Below are positions 1-12,800 of a stretch of DNA of 64,000 nucleotides, in pieces. The stretch is from Mesorhabditis belari (taxonomy: Eukaryota > Nematoda > Chromadorea > Rhabditida > Rhabditidae): contig CAUEEP010000737.1 of the NCBI GenBank assembly GCA_958450365.1, positions 102,501 to 166,500 on the forward strand. Direction: 5' to 3'. Position numbers and translations under genes: made by a program. The notes under the pieces were generated by a model. That model saw only the letters and a program-made list of their open reading frames with translations. It was not told where the DNA came from and did no database searches. How positions within the stretch are numbered: position 1 is the stretch's first letter; each line of letters starts with the position of its first letter.

Positions 1-25
1 TTTCCATTTCTAAATTAATTTTCAG

Positions 26-190
26 AGTGCCCAATCTCAGGAAAGTTGCTGCAGCAGACATTTTCTTGCTTCCAAGCGGGGATCAGCTAAGCATCTATTT
101 CACGCCCTGCAGCAAAGGCTACAGTCTGCCGAACTTTTATAACTTTCGATTGTTTTTTTTTTCTAAATCATCTTTAAGCGTTTGTTCAAG
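26..190 (+). CDS. possible last exon of an upstream gene
   Basis: The first bases look like intron sequence ending in TTTTCAG at position 25, followed by a moderately GC-rich stretch open in two frames. One frame stops near 140 and the other runs to about 190. The second reads like ordinary protein (VPNLRKVAAADIF...) but matches no family I recognise. It would be the 3' exon of a gene starting left of the window. A single exon cannot show which frame is used. Confidence 0.25.
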
Positions 191-624
191 CTAGTCTTTT
201 TAGATAAATTTTAGAAAACAATTCTATTGTAAGCCCATTGAGCTTGATTTCTTTTTACCCTTCTTTATAACACTTGTTTCTATCGAATCTGCTCTATTAA
301 CAATGGTCTCATTTAGGGTGTGGTTAGTCAAAAATTGAGTACTTCTTCCATCTTTTTTCTCTTATGGATGAAGTTCATCGTTTTTCTTTGTTTTGTTAAG
401 TGTACATAACTGTAACAAAATTTTGGAGTTGAAATATAAATTTTCTATGAGATCTTGTTCGCAAATGGCAAAAATATGGAAAGATTGAGGGCATCGTCCA
501 GTTTTGGGAGTGGTAGAAGCTACTAGGATCTTACTTCAAGATTTATCTTGTGTCGTGATGATATCTAAAAAATTTCCCAAATTATGGATTTTTGTTTAGA
601 CGACCCTGATCAATTAGGCCGAAA

Positions 625-3010
625 ATGGACGAACTGGTGGCTTGAGAAGAACAGGTAATATTAGTGATCGATTGGGCTTAATAAACAGCTTTTATATCTC
701 ATAGCTAGTGTCAAAACAATACGATTTTATAAAATTAGTTAGCGACTCTTCGTGCCACATTGGAGTCACTTGGTGATGGTGATGACGCGATACGACAAGA
801 GCTTGAAACGGTAAAAGATTACCGAAAACATTTATTAGTTATAATCTCTTCTTAGACTGCGATCGATCTCGAGGAGTTGATCGCGCCGATGGAATCAGAA
901 GGAATAAGCGAAACACAAGAGGCTGAAGATGCGGGTGTGTCCGGATTTTTCGAAGAGTTCCTCGGGCAGCGCTGTTTGGCCCTGTTTTCAAAGTAAGTAA
1001 GCTTGCAAGCAAAGTTTTTTTTTCCTGTCATTGAAGAGAATTTAGACTTTCAATGATACTTTTGTTGTCGAACAAGAAAAGTACCCCAAGTCTTGTAACT
1101 CTAAATGTGTTAGTAGTACTTCATAATTATTTATCTTTTCTTTTTAGGAATTTGCAAATATCCCTCCATGCGGCGATAATTTTCGAATGTGATCCGCTGA
1201 AAGAGGGAGACGATGATTTCATTGTATGTTTTCAATCAGTCAATATTTAGAAGAATTAATGTGTTCAGGTACGAGTGCTTTGCATTTCTCATCCCCTAAC
1301 TTCAGCTATGAAACCGGGTAAAAATTTTCTAAAAGGTTAGCCATTTTTAAGTAGAGTTCTACAATTGGTTTTAGGGCACTGCAATTTCGGAAAATCTTGT
1401 CGCTTTTGGCACGGAGAACCGGTATTATTTGGCGCTTTAGAAGAGTACGAGGATCCTGATTTTAGGTTTTCTCTATAAAACATATTTTGATGTTTTAATT
1501 CTTATATTTTTAGTGGAGTTCAAGGGGACAGTCTCATTCTTGCGAGCAACGATGATTTATGGGAGGTTGCCCGAATTGTGGATATCGACAGGAAACATTC
1601 GTGAGTTTACACTTTAGTAGATTACAAATTAGATCACTTATTATTGTATTTAAGAGCAATTTTGTTTTCCAGGGAAATGGCTGTGAAGATTTTGCAAACG
1701 GGCAAAGATGTTCGTGTACTTTTTTCACAGGTTTCACCGCTTCAATTCATCGGAAGTCTAAACAGGTTAGTATTTTGCTGGGCAAAATCGAATAAATTCT
1801 TATATGTTGATCGTTTTAATATATGCTTAAAATTACATTTGGATCAATTGAAATTTAAATTGTTAAATTTACGTTTAGTTTCATCGGATGAATCGCACGC
1901 AATCGAGCTCTCCTTCCGGTGATTTCGATGGGTCTAATCAATACACGGAATTAAAGGTTGAAACTTTGATACTTTGTACTTCCGAGTACTGGGTATTAAA
2001 CATTAACCGACTGTCAACATCATTTAGGCTCAAAAATATGGCAACGTCAGTGTGGGTGAGCTCGGTGATTGGCACGGCGGAGGATTTGGATTGAAATTAA
2101 TGCAAAAAGATGGGCTATAAGTGCCCTCTTTTACTTTTTCTATTATTTTTGTTGTATCTAAATCATCTAATGCTATTAATATTTCTTAGATTGGGTGAAG
2201 GTCTTGGAAAGAAATGGGATGGCATTGTAGCACGCGATTCAAAGGGCCGTTCTACCAAAACGCGTAAGCTTTATAAAGATGTTGGACTCAAAAACTAATT
2301 TAGATAAATCGCTTGACTATGTGATGGAGAATAAAAAGAAAAATTCGGAAAATCGACGGGAAAACTGCAAACAAAGAGAGGGATATCGAAGCAACAACAA
2401 AATGTTTCCTGTGGGTTTTGTTGCATGATTGATTATTGGTTGGTTGTAAAATAAATGATTTTTAGCGGAATTGAGGCCGACATTTTTGCGTTCATCAATC
2501 GACAATTGGAGACACCGAGAAACGAGGAGAAAGATGACGGGAAAATAATGGCGGTGAATTTTTTACTTGATCATGGATAACTTTGACAGGCTTTTATAAT
2601 TTTCTAATTTTTAGAAAGAACGGCAGCAATTGAGCGAGGCTTCCGAGAAATCAATACTAGTGGCAAACCGTGTTCGACAACGAAAAGAAAATCAAGGAGC
2701 TCTGATCGAAGAGAGCCAAACTTGAACAGGTCTTTCTTTTCTTATCTTATCTTTTCAAATTTTCATTTTTTTCAGGGTTTGATACGAAACAAGGGTGATA
2801 AAAAGACGTCGGAAAGACTGCGTAAACAGCTTTGGATCAGGTAAAAGATATTGATGATTAACTATTAAATAAAGTTCTATATTTTAAAAATTCAACTGTT
2901 TAGTTTTTCATTTCATTTAGGTATGTCGTGAGATACAAAAAGCCGAGGGCCAACAAACACGGGTGCAAAGCGAGGGTGATGCTCGACAAAGGAAGAAAGA
3001 TTTATTCTAA
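625..3010 (+). CDS. ZGPAT: ZGPAT-like CCCH zinc-finger and G-patch protein
   Basis: Homologue of ZGPAT, a nuclear CCCH-type zinc-finger and G-patch protein known in mammals as a transcriptional repressor. Exons: 625-654, 739-810, 856-992, 1148-1223, 1269-1335, 1375-1465, 1514-1600, 1673-1765, 1879-1956, 2028-2120, 2190-2410, 2466-2553, 2615-2729, 2776-2840, 2921-3010. Order matches the family: N-terminal coiled coil (EEQ then LATLRATLESL), CCCH region (KNFLKGHCNFGKSCRFWH), Tudor-like part (DLWEVARIVDID), G-patch (LMQKMGY then LGEGLGKKWDGIVARDSKG), and a charged C-terminal coil ending KKDLF. Frame breaks: an in-frame TGA at codon 7 (643-645), a phase clash at exon 9, one extra A near 2103-2109, a shift in exon 11 and another near 2715. 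The first Cys of the finger reads Gly (GGT at 1317-1319). Assignment is secure by domain order; whether the copy is intact is not. Confidence 0.85.
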
Positions 3011-3900
<890 letters not shown>

Positions 3901-4039
3901 AGAATGGCATGCCCATAGACATTTTCTTAAACGTATCACTTTTTTCTAAAAACTATCGTAACCTTGTATCGAAACTGTCTACTTTTAGCTTGATTCTTTG
4001 AGGGTAAACGATCGATTTTCCAATCGGACCCTCCCAATA

Positions 4040-4146
4040 GTAAGCTAGATCATATCATAAGCCAGATCCAGATCTGGCTTAGATAATGGGATAAACTAGG
4101 ATCCAGATCTGGCTTAGATAATGTCATAAACCAGATCCAGATCGAC
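4040..4146. repeat. short tandem repeat built on AGATCCAGATCTGGCTTA
   Basis: Three imperfect copies of a roughly 40-bp unit containing CCAGATCTGGCTTAG and an ATAATG-type spacer. The unit includes the palindrome CCAGATCTGG. It lies just upstream of the first aquaporin gene. Confidence 0.7.
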
Positions 4147-4400
4147 GGGTTCATAAGCTGTGAGTCAGGCAAATCCAGTCCTGACTTGGTTCTGTCGTGA
4201 TTTGAGCCAGAAAAATCACTCTCGGAATAACGCTGACCAAAATGATCCTAAAAGTAGATGGGTTTGGGGGAAAATGGAGGCGAGTTTACTTCTAGTTTTC
4301 GAGAAGAAAAAAAAACACTCTAGCTCTAGATCCACACATGGAAAATGAAAATGCTTGGATATATTCTCATTGTTAGATATGGGCCGATCACTTTTACCCG

Positions 4401-7162
4401 ATGAACGCCTCTGACGAGCCGTTCACCTCAAGAATCGTTTAATCGTCAATCTGCTCGGAGAGTTCTTCGGCACTTTTGTCTTCATCGCAAAACCGGCCTT
4501 TCAGAGAAAGAAACAGGAAAACTTTTAGTTCATCGGTCTCTGTGTCTCGATGCAGCATGTATTGGGAAGACAGGTAGAAAAACTCTAACACCAGAAAAGA
4601 GTGACCTGTTCAGGCATTGAGCACCTTCATTCAAGTGAATCCCCTGGGCTGGGGATTAGCGCTGGGATTTTGCGTGTCTATCTACTCACCTGAAGCTCAG
4701 GTTGCTGAAGAAAGCTTGTTTTGACTAGCGATTGAAGATCTAAAAGATGAATCTGCTTAAACTCACTTCAGGCGGTCACCTCAATCCAGCGGTTTCCTTC
4801 TGTTTCTTCACGCTCGGTCGTCTTCCTTTTCATCATCTCTTGCTCCTTACACTGTTGTCCAAAACGATTGGTCGCTTTTCTCTCAGCTTTTGTGCCTATT
4901 TCTACTATTTTGGCCCGCCTTTGGAGAAATTTAGATGCTTGCTCTAACTTTTTAGTTAGAGTATTCATTGTTAGGCTTTTTAGTTAGCTAAATGATGCTC
5001 ACTGCTTGGATTACTGTAAGGCAATTATACAACAAAAGAGCTTCAACCTCTACCATAACATTTTTTAATAGAACGCTACCTCCTCGTACAGTCGTGTGGT
5101 CTAACTAATTTAATTTTTAATTTTTAGAAAATCCATTTTTTTTTCTCAGCTCGGAGATTTTCCTTAACTACACTTTTTGGTATAAAATACTAGATTACAA
5201 GGGCTATCATTTTTGACTCAAGTGCACACTGTAGCATAAAGTAAAGTGGAGGATGGAACGTTCAAAGCTGTGGCTAGACTACCGATGATTGTACGCCTGT
5301 CATTATGGGGAATGGGCGTTCTACTGTATTTGTGGTAGTTATCGACTCAAATCTTTAGACCACCTGGAGAAATCTGCGGGGCGGTGAACGCTCGGTGACA
5401 GGTCCATTTGGTTGGCGTAGCCGGTGCTTTCAGCCATCGTTCCCCCGATGCTCACGTCTCTCATGTCACGTGTTTCGTTGATCAAGCGAGAAAAATGAAA
5501 AGTTCTTGTCATTGGTCCAGTGGAATGACAATAAGCTTTACTTTTTATCTTTAAGATTTCTAAGATCTGACTTTTAAGATCTGATTTCGAAGAACTGATC
5601 TCTAAGATCTGATCTCTAATTGCAAGCTGAGTTGAGTAAAGCTACAATAAATCAATACCATAAAACAATAAACTAATAATTAAATAAATCAATAAAACAA
5701 TAAATCAATAAATTAATAAATGTAATCAATGCCATAAAACAATAACAAATAAATAAATAAACAATCAATGCTCGCTTAAATCTCTTTCAGATTGTTGGAA
5801 CTGCGTGTCTAACATTTTTCATCACCGTTTTTACCGATAAGAGAAATAAGGTGAAGCAAGAAATTCATTCTCAAACGAAAACTTTGATTTTTCAGATTCC
5901 GGGAGGAATCGTCGCCTCATTGGTGGGGTTGACGCTCTTTTTGATAGGTCGGTTTGGTAGGAAAGAGCTTTCAAGAATAGATTGAATCTGAAAATTTCCA
6001 AATCCGGAAACTTTCCAGTTGTATTTATTCAGGAATATCTATAAAGTACAAAATCGAATAACCTCAAAATGTTTAGGGTTAAAGTTCCTGCCCTGAATCT
6101 TGGCTATCCGATCAATCCGGCCAGGGATTTCAGGGTCCTCGTCTGTTCCAGTGTCTCGTCTACGGACGCGAAGTTTTCTCGCGTTTGTTTCAGAGATAAA
6201 AATTTATGCTTCTATCCCAGAATCGAGTCTTTTAGCTCTTATCGTCAAATTTTAGCGACGGAGTTCAAATAGAAGCGCATTCGCTTCTATCAGCGACCCT
6301 TAAGCCCCGCCCACTCATGTTAGGAGAAAAAGTTGTACGAAAAATTCAATTTTTTAATCTATGACAATTTTTAAATCTTTAATGATGCTTCTATTAGAAT
6401 AAATACGGCAATTCAAATCTCCAAGATGTCAATAAAATGATTCAAGTATTTATGATTCGTTTTGATCTAAAGAATTGAAGGATCTGATTTGTTTCAAGGG
6501 ATCTCGAGTTTTTCACATCGCTGACGACATTGTCACCTGATGCTGTCTGACACATATTCGTTCGCCTCAGACATTGTCACCTGATGTCAGGGGACATTTT
6601 TTGTCGAAAACAACGTTGTCCCATGGGATTGTTTGTGCAAAAACGCCATTGTCGTCAACGTGTTAAAAAGACCTAAGTCTGAGATAAATATAATATTAGT
6701 GCAAAGTTAAAAGAGTTGTGATTGAGTGATTGGCTATTTCCAGATACAGCTCTGTATTACTTGGGGATCCCGATGGTGGCCCCGTTCATTGGAGGTCCGT
6801 TGGGTGGATGGCTGTATCATATATTCGTTGGTGAGTTGTGAAAGCAGGCAAAACATCGTCTAAATGTATATTTTGTGCTCAAATCTGTAAGCGCACCTTT
6901 TCTGGCGTGCTGGATCCTTCATTTTCCTCGCTTTTCCTCAAATAGTAAGCACATCCTTTCTGGTGCCTAAATTCCTGATTTTGAGAAAATCGAGTGCACC
7001 AGAAAAGGTGTGGGTTTTAAAGTTTAGAGCACAAAGTACACAAAGAAGCAAAAGTCTAATGTGCAAGCTGAACCCTTAAACTAAACAAAGTCTCAATTCA
7101 AAGGTGTTCACATTCCGTACGACATCGACGATGAGGATCGACCAGAAACGGCCGCCGTTTAG
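4401..7162 (+). CDS. aquaporin/aquaglyceroporin, copy A
   Basis: Six-helix channel for water and possibly glycerol. Exons: 4401-4489, about 4531-4575, about 4614-4702, 4772-4912, 5359-5489, 5791-5850, 5896-5947, 6077-6182, 6744-6830, 7104-7162. The order is helix 1 (NRLIVNLLGEFFGTFVFI), helix 2 (LGWGLALGF), first NPA box (GGHLNPAVSF), VTGP loop, IVGTACLTFF helix, second box (GYPINPARDF) and last helix (IPMVAPFIGGPLGGWLYH), ending ETAAV-stop. The Asp after NPAR is typical of glycerol-permeable members, so aquaglyceroporin is likely. Frame breaks occur near 4430, 5411 and 6132. Two donors, after exon 1 and after the FVDQ codons, read GC where copy B has GT. The start is the ATG at 4401, one frame break before the conserved helix. 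Confidence 0.85.
5640..5765. repeat. AATAAATCA-type simple repeat in aquaporin A intron
   Basis: AT-rich degenerate repeat of AATAAATCAATAAAACA-like units in the intron before the IVGTACL exon. No coding potential. Confidence 0.8.
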
Positions 7163-8263
7163 CTTATTCAATTCTAATTTGTAAATAAATTCATTGCTCT
7201 TTTGATTTTCACAGGAAAAAACCATTTAGAAAAAATTGATTTTTGAGGCGCTTTGTAAAAAATGGAAGCAAATTCCGCAGATAAGATAAATCATCCTTTT
7301 GAATTGAAGAAGAATTTGTGGGTTTTTTTTTTCCGCAGTTCCGCTCTAAGGCATTATAATTCGATTTTTGACCGAATTCTTGGGTTCAGTTTTTATTAAT
7401 TTTGGAAATTTTTAAATCTTTTATTCATATTTCTCAATTGTTCTTTTACAGCATTGAGACTGGATTCTAGAAAATCCTCAGCTTTGTCCTTAAAGAGGGC
7501 TAATTTTTGCTTGTAAAAAAGGAGCTAATTTTTTCAAATTTCTCAAGGAATCATTGGACGTTTCTGTAGAGATCATTGAACGATTATTTGCCACATTTTC
7601 CAAGTTGTGACTGGCTCCTTATTCTGGGGTCAGATTCAAAGCACATTAGTAAGTAGTAGTGACCAGAAAAAGTAGTGGTTTTTGTGGCGCGAAAAATGCT
7701 GAATTTTTGTGGTTTCACTTTAAAAGTCTTTTATTTCATTGTTTTTTTTCCGTCCCAAATCACACAAAATATCTTTTTGGTGCACTTTCTCGCAGGTAAG
7801 TGTGTAAGGTTTATTGGTTAGCAGAAAAAAATGAAACATACACTTTAATCACGTAAAAAGTGAGTAACATTTGCCACGGGACAAGGAAGGAATAATCTGA
7901 ATTGAATAACAATATTAGTACAGCGAGAGATAAAACAATCCAAGAAAACAAAATTTCAATCGCCTTCCTTGTCTTACTGGAATTTTTGTGGTTCGTCCTT
8001 TGTGCCCCGATTCTGAGTCGTGAATGAAGGCCTCCATCGCGGCCAGCGAATTCCAACGACCTTGGCGACGAAGAGCTTCGAGCCAGATTTGCCTTGGCGG
8101 CTTCCTGCTGTCACTCCCGCCCTAAGTGAGTGCAACGTTTTTCCCTTTGAAGTCCCAGCATGACGCTCTTTAATGTGCTTTGGCGGCGGGCCTGGGGGCT
8201 GAGAGAAGTGTTCTTGACGTGACCCGGAAACATGTAGTCCTCTTTCTCCTTCTTAGTGGTCTT
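7163..8263. other. intergenic, no supported gene
   Basis: Begins with the 3' flank of aquaporin A (AATAAATTC near 7182). A GC-richer patch at 7960-8240 has short open frames on the minus strand that may be an extension of the unrecognised reading at 8264-8639, but I see no clear splice chain or known motif. Confidence 0.35.
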
Positions 8264-8639
8264 TCAGCGATTCCAGAGTTTTTCAACTTGATCTTCGTTT
8301 TCGAACGAGATTTTTTTGTTTCGACTCCTTGGGCAGTTGCGTTCCGATAATTCTATCACCGCCAGCTTCACTAATTTTTTTTTTTTTTCAGCAGCATCGA
8401 CCATCGCAAAGGCTTTCGGGCGATGAGCGCAGCATTCGATCGACGGGGAGTTTCTTTGTTTGGTCGTTTCTCGATCAGCTCCAAGAGTTTGTTGTTCAGC
8501 TCCACTTGGATGGCAAATGATCGTTTTGTGAGAGTCTTGGGCGGTTTTTGCAACGGGCTTCAGTCTTGCCGACAGCTTCTCCAAAAGATGTGCTTCCAAC
8601 ACTTCGAGTTATGCCTTTCTCCCCGTGACTTTTCGACAT
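8264..8639 (-). CDS. unrecognised minus-strand coding-like region
   Basis: Minus-strand reading from an ATG at 8639 (MSKSHGEKGITRSV...) runs into a lysine- and arginine-rich, probably helical sequence. Plausible peptide continues only by hopping frames: AIQVELNNKLLELIEKRP lies in one frame and KLVKLAVIELSERN in another after an A-run at about 8378-8390. Base composition is richer in GC than the flanks, which favours coding. I do not recognise a family. It could be a small basic nuclear protein gene with indels, or a decayed gene copy. Confidence 0.35.
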
Positions 8640-8786
8640 GCTCACCTGAACAAAAGAATTTTTGCAGAATCCTGGAAGACAACAACCTAAAAGAAAGAGG
8701 AACAGACTAGTAATTTTTCCAGAAACGATTAAAACTGAATGAAATTTTCCCTCCAAAACTTTCTCTAAATAGTCGTAAAGAGTTGG

Positions 8787-8923
8787 TTTTAGGAAACGAC
8801 TGATGCGACCGTACGCCGAAAATGCCGTCGTCGCGAATGAATTAAAAGGTTAAAGGTTCCTTTCGCGAACCCATCTATGATGGGGGCATTTTCGGCGTAC
8901 AGTCGCGTAGTCGCTTGCTAAAA
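8787..8923. mobile_element. small fold-back element (MITE-like)
   Basis: Two roughly 40-bp arms pair: 8787-8826 (ending GTACGCCGAAAATGCC) and 8884-8923 (starting GGCATTTTCGGCGTAC). About 55 bases separate them. No coding capacity. The arms differ at a few positions, so it is not a recent insertion. Confidence 0.7.
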
Positions 8924-9814
8924 CGCGCTCTCTTGGCGGACTCAAAGTTCGGGAGGGAAACTTCTGTGGAAAAACCAAACTTTAAGACCGCACACAGATA
9001 TTCAAAGCTGTGTTTTTTTTTTCCTAGTTTGAAGCCTCACTGATTTCCAGCTGATTTGCTTAGCTGTTTCGTTAGAAAAAACGGCTTGATGAAACGATTT
9101 TAGTCGTGGATCGATTCTTTGAATCTTTACCTCCAGACTTTATTGTTCATACCTCTTTTTATCCTGACTTTGAAATTTGAAATTGTTTCATTTTCTGTTC
9201 CATCAACCTCAAAGGTGTTCAAGAAAAAGTTTTGGGATCTCAGTTTTGATTCAGCTTTGATTCAGTTTTGATCTCGACTGTCGGGAGAAGAGTCAACTTC
9301 ACAGATCAAATTTTTCACAGCAGAAGTTGAAGAAGAAGAAGAAGAAGAAGAAAAATCTGATCGGATTTGTGAATAGAAGAAAAGAAATCAAGTGTCATCA
9401 AGGAAAATATCTAGAAAAGAGGAAAAGAAAAATATCAAAGTGGGAAAATAAATAGATTATTAAGAAAAGGGCAGATCACCGAACGTTTTTGGGTAAAGTC
9501 CAAAAAGTTCTGAAAATCCCAATCATTTGACTTGGGAAAAGCTATAAAATTTTCTGAATTCAATATATTTCTATTGTAATTTTGAATTGTGAATTTCATT
9601 TAGTTGTACCAATTTCATTCCCATCACCAGCAGTATCTATTCTATTCGGTTCAATTCACTCAAGTTTATTTTAAAGAGTACGAAACCGGTTTAATTACCC
9701 AACTCAAAATTATTCAGAAAGAGTTTAAAACTTCGGTCTGAACTTTATTCGAACTTTATTTACTTTGTGCACCTATTTGTGCTATATCTATTATTCTATA
9801 TTCTTGATCTCAAA
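8924..9814. other. intergenic region upstream of aquaporin B
   Basis: Promoter side of the second aquaporin. Contains a GAA run at about 9328-9350 and AT-rich DNA. No TATA box or trans-splice acceptor could be assigned with confidence. Confidence 0.4.
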
Positions 9815-12800
9815 ATGAAATTGTATCCGGAAGATCAAAGTTTCCGCGAAGCCATTCAAACCAAGAATCGCCTCATCGTCAATTTGTTGGCCGAATTCAC
9901 CGGGATGTTCGTCTTTTTGGTGGGTTTGGCCAGTGGCTTAGATAGAGAAATTTCAGAAAAAGGTTCAATCTTTATATTATCACAAAAATCGTTATTGTTA
10001 GGACTACTGCAAGAAGTAAAATGTGCTAGCAAAGAAAGGTTTTGGTTTGTCTTTTGGGTTAGTCCGTTGTTCGACCAAGCCTGGCTTTGCCTTGATTCAC
10101 TGCAAGCCAGTGGCCAGGCCTTGTTTCTCAGCCCATAAAGACCCGGTTAGGAATACTTCCTTGCAAACTTCAATTTCTTCATTTCAGTTTATCGGCTTAT
10201 GGATCTCGATGCAGTTCTTCTTGGGTGAAGGGGTGAGTTTTGATTGATTTGATTGATTGATTTGATTGATTGATTTGATTGATTCATTTGATTGATCTTA
10301 CTTGATTGATTCATTTGATTTATTCATTTGATTGATTGATTTGATTGATTCATTTGATTGATTGATTTGATTGGATTCATTTGATTGATTCATTTGATTG
10401 ATCTATTTGATTGATTCATTTGGATTGATTCATTTGATTTTCGATTGATTTGATTGATTCATTTGATTGATTCATTTGATTGATTGATTTGATTGATTCA
10501 TTTGATTGATTGATTTGATTGATTGATTTGATTGGATTCATTTGATTGATTCATTTGATTGATTCATTTGATTGATTGATTTGATTGATTAAATCTATAT
10601 TTATTTCCAGTTGACCACCTTCATTCATACATCAATCTCGGTTGGGGATTCGCGCTCACATTTTGCGCGCATTTTCTCGGTGGAACCTCAGGTGAGTTAG
10701 ATGAATATAAAAGAGAAAAACTAGGAAATCAGAAATCAAAGTCTTCAAGAATCAAAGTCTTTTATGTAATTGTATCTAAATTACTAGGAATCGAGATATG
10801 GAAGAAAATAGAAGATTCCCAAACCCCTGATAGCATATACTAGTTTGGGGTATACTAGTACACCCTATACTTTAGATAATGAATTTTAACACGCATTTCT
10901 TCTATCGGTAAGTCTACAAAACAAATTTCACTTTTCTTTAGTCAAATTTGATGAAGATTTTAATAAAAGCAATCATGAGTTGATTGGGTTTCGATGCTCA
11001 AAGTTCCGGAGCATTTAACTGGATCGACTCTTCCAAGTAGATAGTCTGACTTTGATACAGATTTTCTCTTATGTTTTTACACTAAGGTGTATTAAATAAC
11101 TTGTGGATTTTTACAACGAAATTTCATGATGAACATTTTAAAACCAACCACAGAGATTCAGGAGATTTCTCTGACCCCTTTTAGCTCTAAAGGCTTTAGT
11201 ATATTTCTCTATCTAAAATGATTGAAGGTGGTCATCTGAACTGGCAATCTCTTCTTCTCTTGCTGACATTTGGTCGTATCCTGCTTCAACATGTTCCCCT
11301 TTACGCAATCGTTCACACAGCAGCTGGCTTTTTGTGCCGCTTTCTCGTCATATTACTTTTATCTTGGTGAGTTCTAAAATTGAATTTGAGTAAAAACCCA
11401 CCATAATCCATCTATCTGTTTAGATCAATCTGATCACTTTTCCGGCTCATTAAGGCAAATCGATGGTCCACCGGGACTGGATTGGCGTTTTGTTCTTTCC
11501 CACAGCCACACGTTACACATATCACAGCTTTTACCGATCAGGTAAAGTTATTTAAATTGGTTACTGATTACTAACGAAATAAAGAAGTATTTAATCACGA
11601 ATCAATGAATTGTAGTGAGACTTTACGGTATAAAAACAGAAAAGAAAAAACAGATTGTTGGCACGGCTTGTTTGACGTTTTTTGTCGCCATGTTGATGGA
11701 TCGACGGAATAAAAGTTTGAAGAAAAACCTTGATGATAATAGAAGTTTTTTTTTAGATTCCCGTTTATCTTCATCCATTATATGCTGGCTTTGTGCTGTT
11801 CATGATTGGTAATAAAGATCTAAAGGAATTGAAAAGTAGATTTCCGGAGAGGGGATTAAACCTCGACCTTTTGTCTTGCTCTAAGCTATCCGGTATCTTA
11901 ACTTGCCAAGAGAAAGAAGAAAGAAAGAAAAGGATAAAGCCGGGTTAGAAATCTGTGGGAAATCTTGTAAAGAATTTCATAGTGTGTCGTAGTTTTCAGT
12001 TAGCTACTATGTAAGAGTGGTCTCTATTAGTGGTGCACCGCGACGAGCTCTAGGAGTTGGTCACTATTTTACGGTTTCCAAGTTCTTCACAGAAGTTCAA
12101 TGATCAATCCTCCACAAGATCTCATCGTCAGCTACATTTTTCGGACCCCGCATCAATAGGTTCTGATAAGCGGCCCTCGAGATTTCTGAGGAATTTAGGC
12201 AACCCGTGATTAACCCCGGTCAAGCTGAGTTAATCACGATTTTACGGTTTCCAAGTTCTTTCTACAGAAGCTCAACACTAAACTTCCCCACAAGATCTCA
12301 TCGTCAGCTACATTTTCCTGACCCCACATCGGATAGGTTCTGATAAGCGGCTTTTGAGATTTCGAGTAATTTAGGCAACGCTAGGGTTGCACTATTATTA
12401 GAGAAAATACGGTATTTTTTTTGACTTTTTGAATGAATAAATATAGAAAATAAATTCATTTAAATAAAGTTAAAGCTATTAATTAAAATGAATCTTTTTT
12501 ATTTCTAGGTTGTGGTTTTGCTTTAAATGTTGGCTATCCGATCAAATCCGGCTGGGGAGATTTGGGGCCTCGTTTGTTCGCTTATTTACTCTATGGATCC
12601 GCGTTTTTTTCGTGAGTTTTCTTTTTTGTAAATTCTCGTTTTTCTATTATAAGATCGTCTCTAAGAGAAAAAAAATATAAAACGGTTTTTATAACGGCAT
12701 TTTATTTACAAAAATGTAATTTTAAGCTATCACAACTACTATTTCTGGATTCCGGATTATTGCGCCGTTCATCGGATCACCATTCGGAGGATGGGTGTAT

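Noticed and set aside
643..645. Selenocysteine codon (TGA) in the ZGPAT-like gene
   Set aside because: The family is not a selenoprotein and other one-base errors occur in the gene; a base error or frame break is simpler.
625..3010. Whole ZGPAT-like locus as a pseudogene
   Set aside because: Splice sites and domain order are intact and the same type of frame break affects all other genes, so decay is not the best explanation.
9767..9814. N-terminal extension of aquaporin B upstream of 9815
   Set aside because: The longer frame begins at a GTG, not an ATG, and the extension has no counterpart in copy A.
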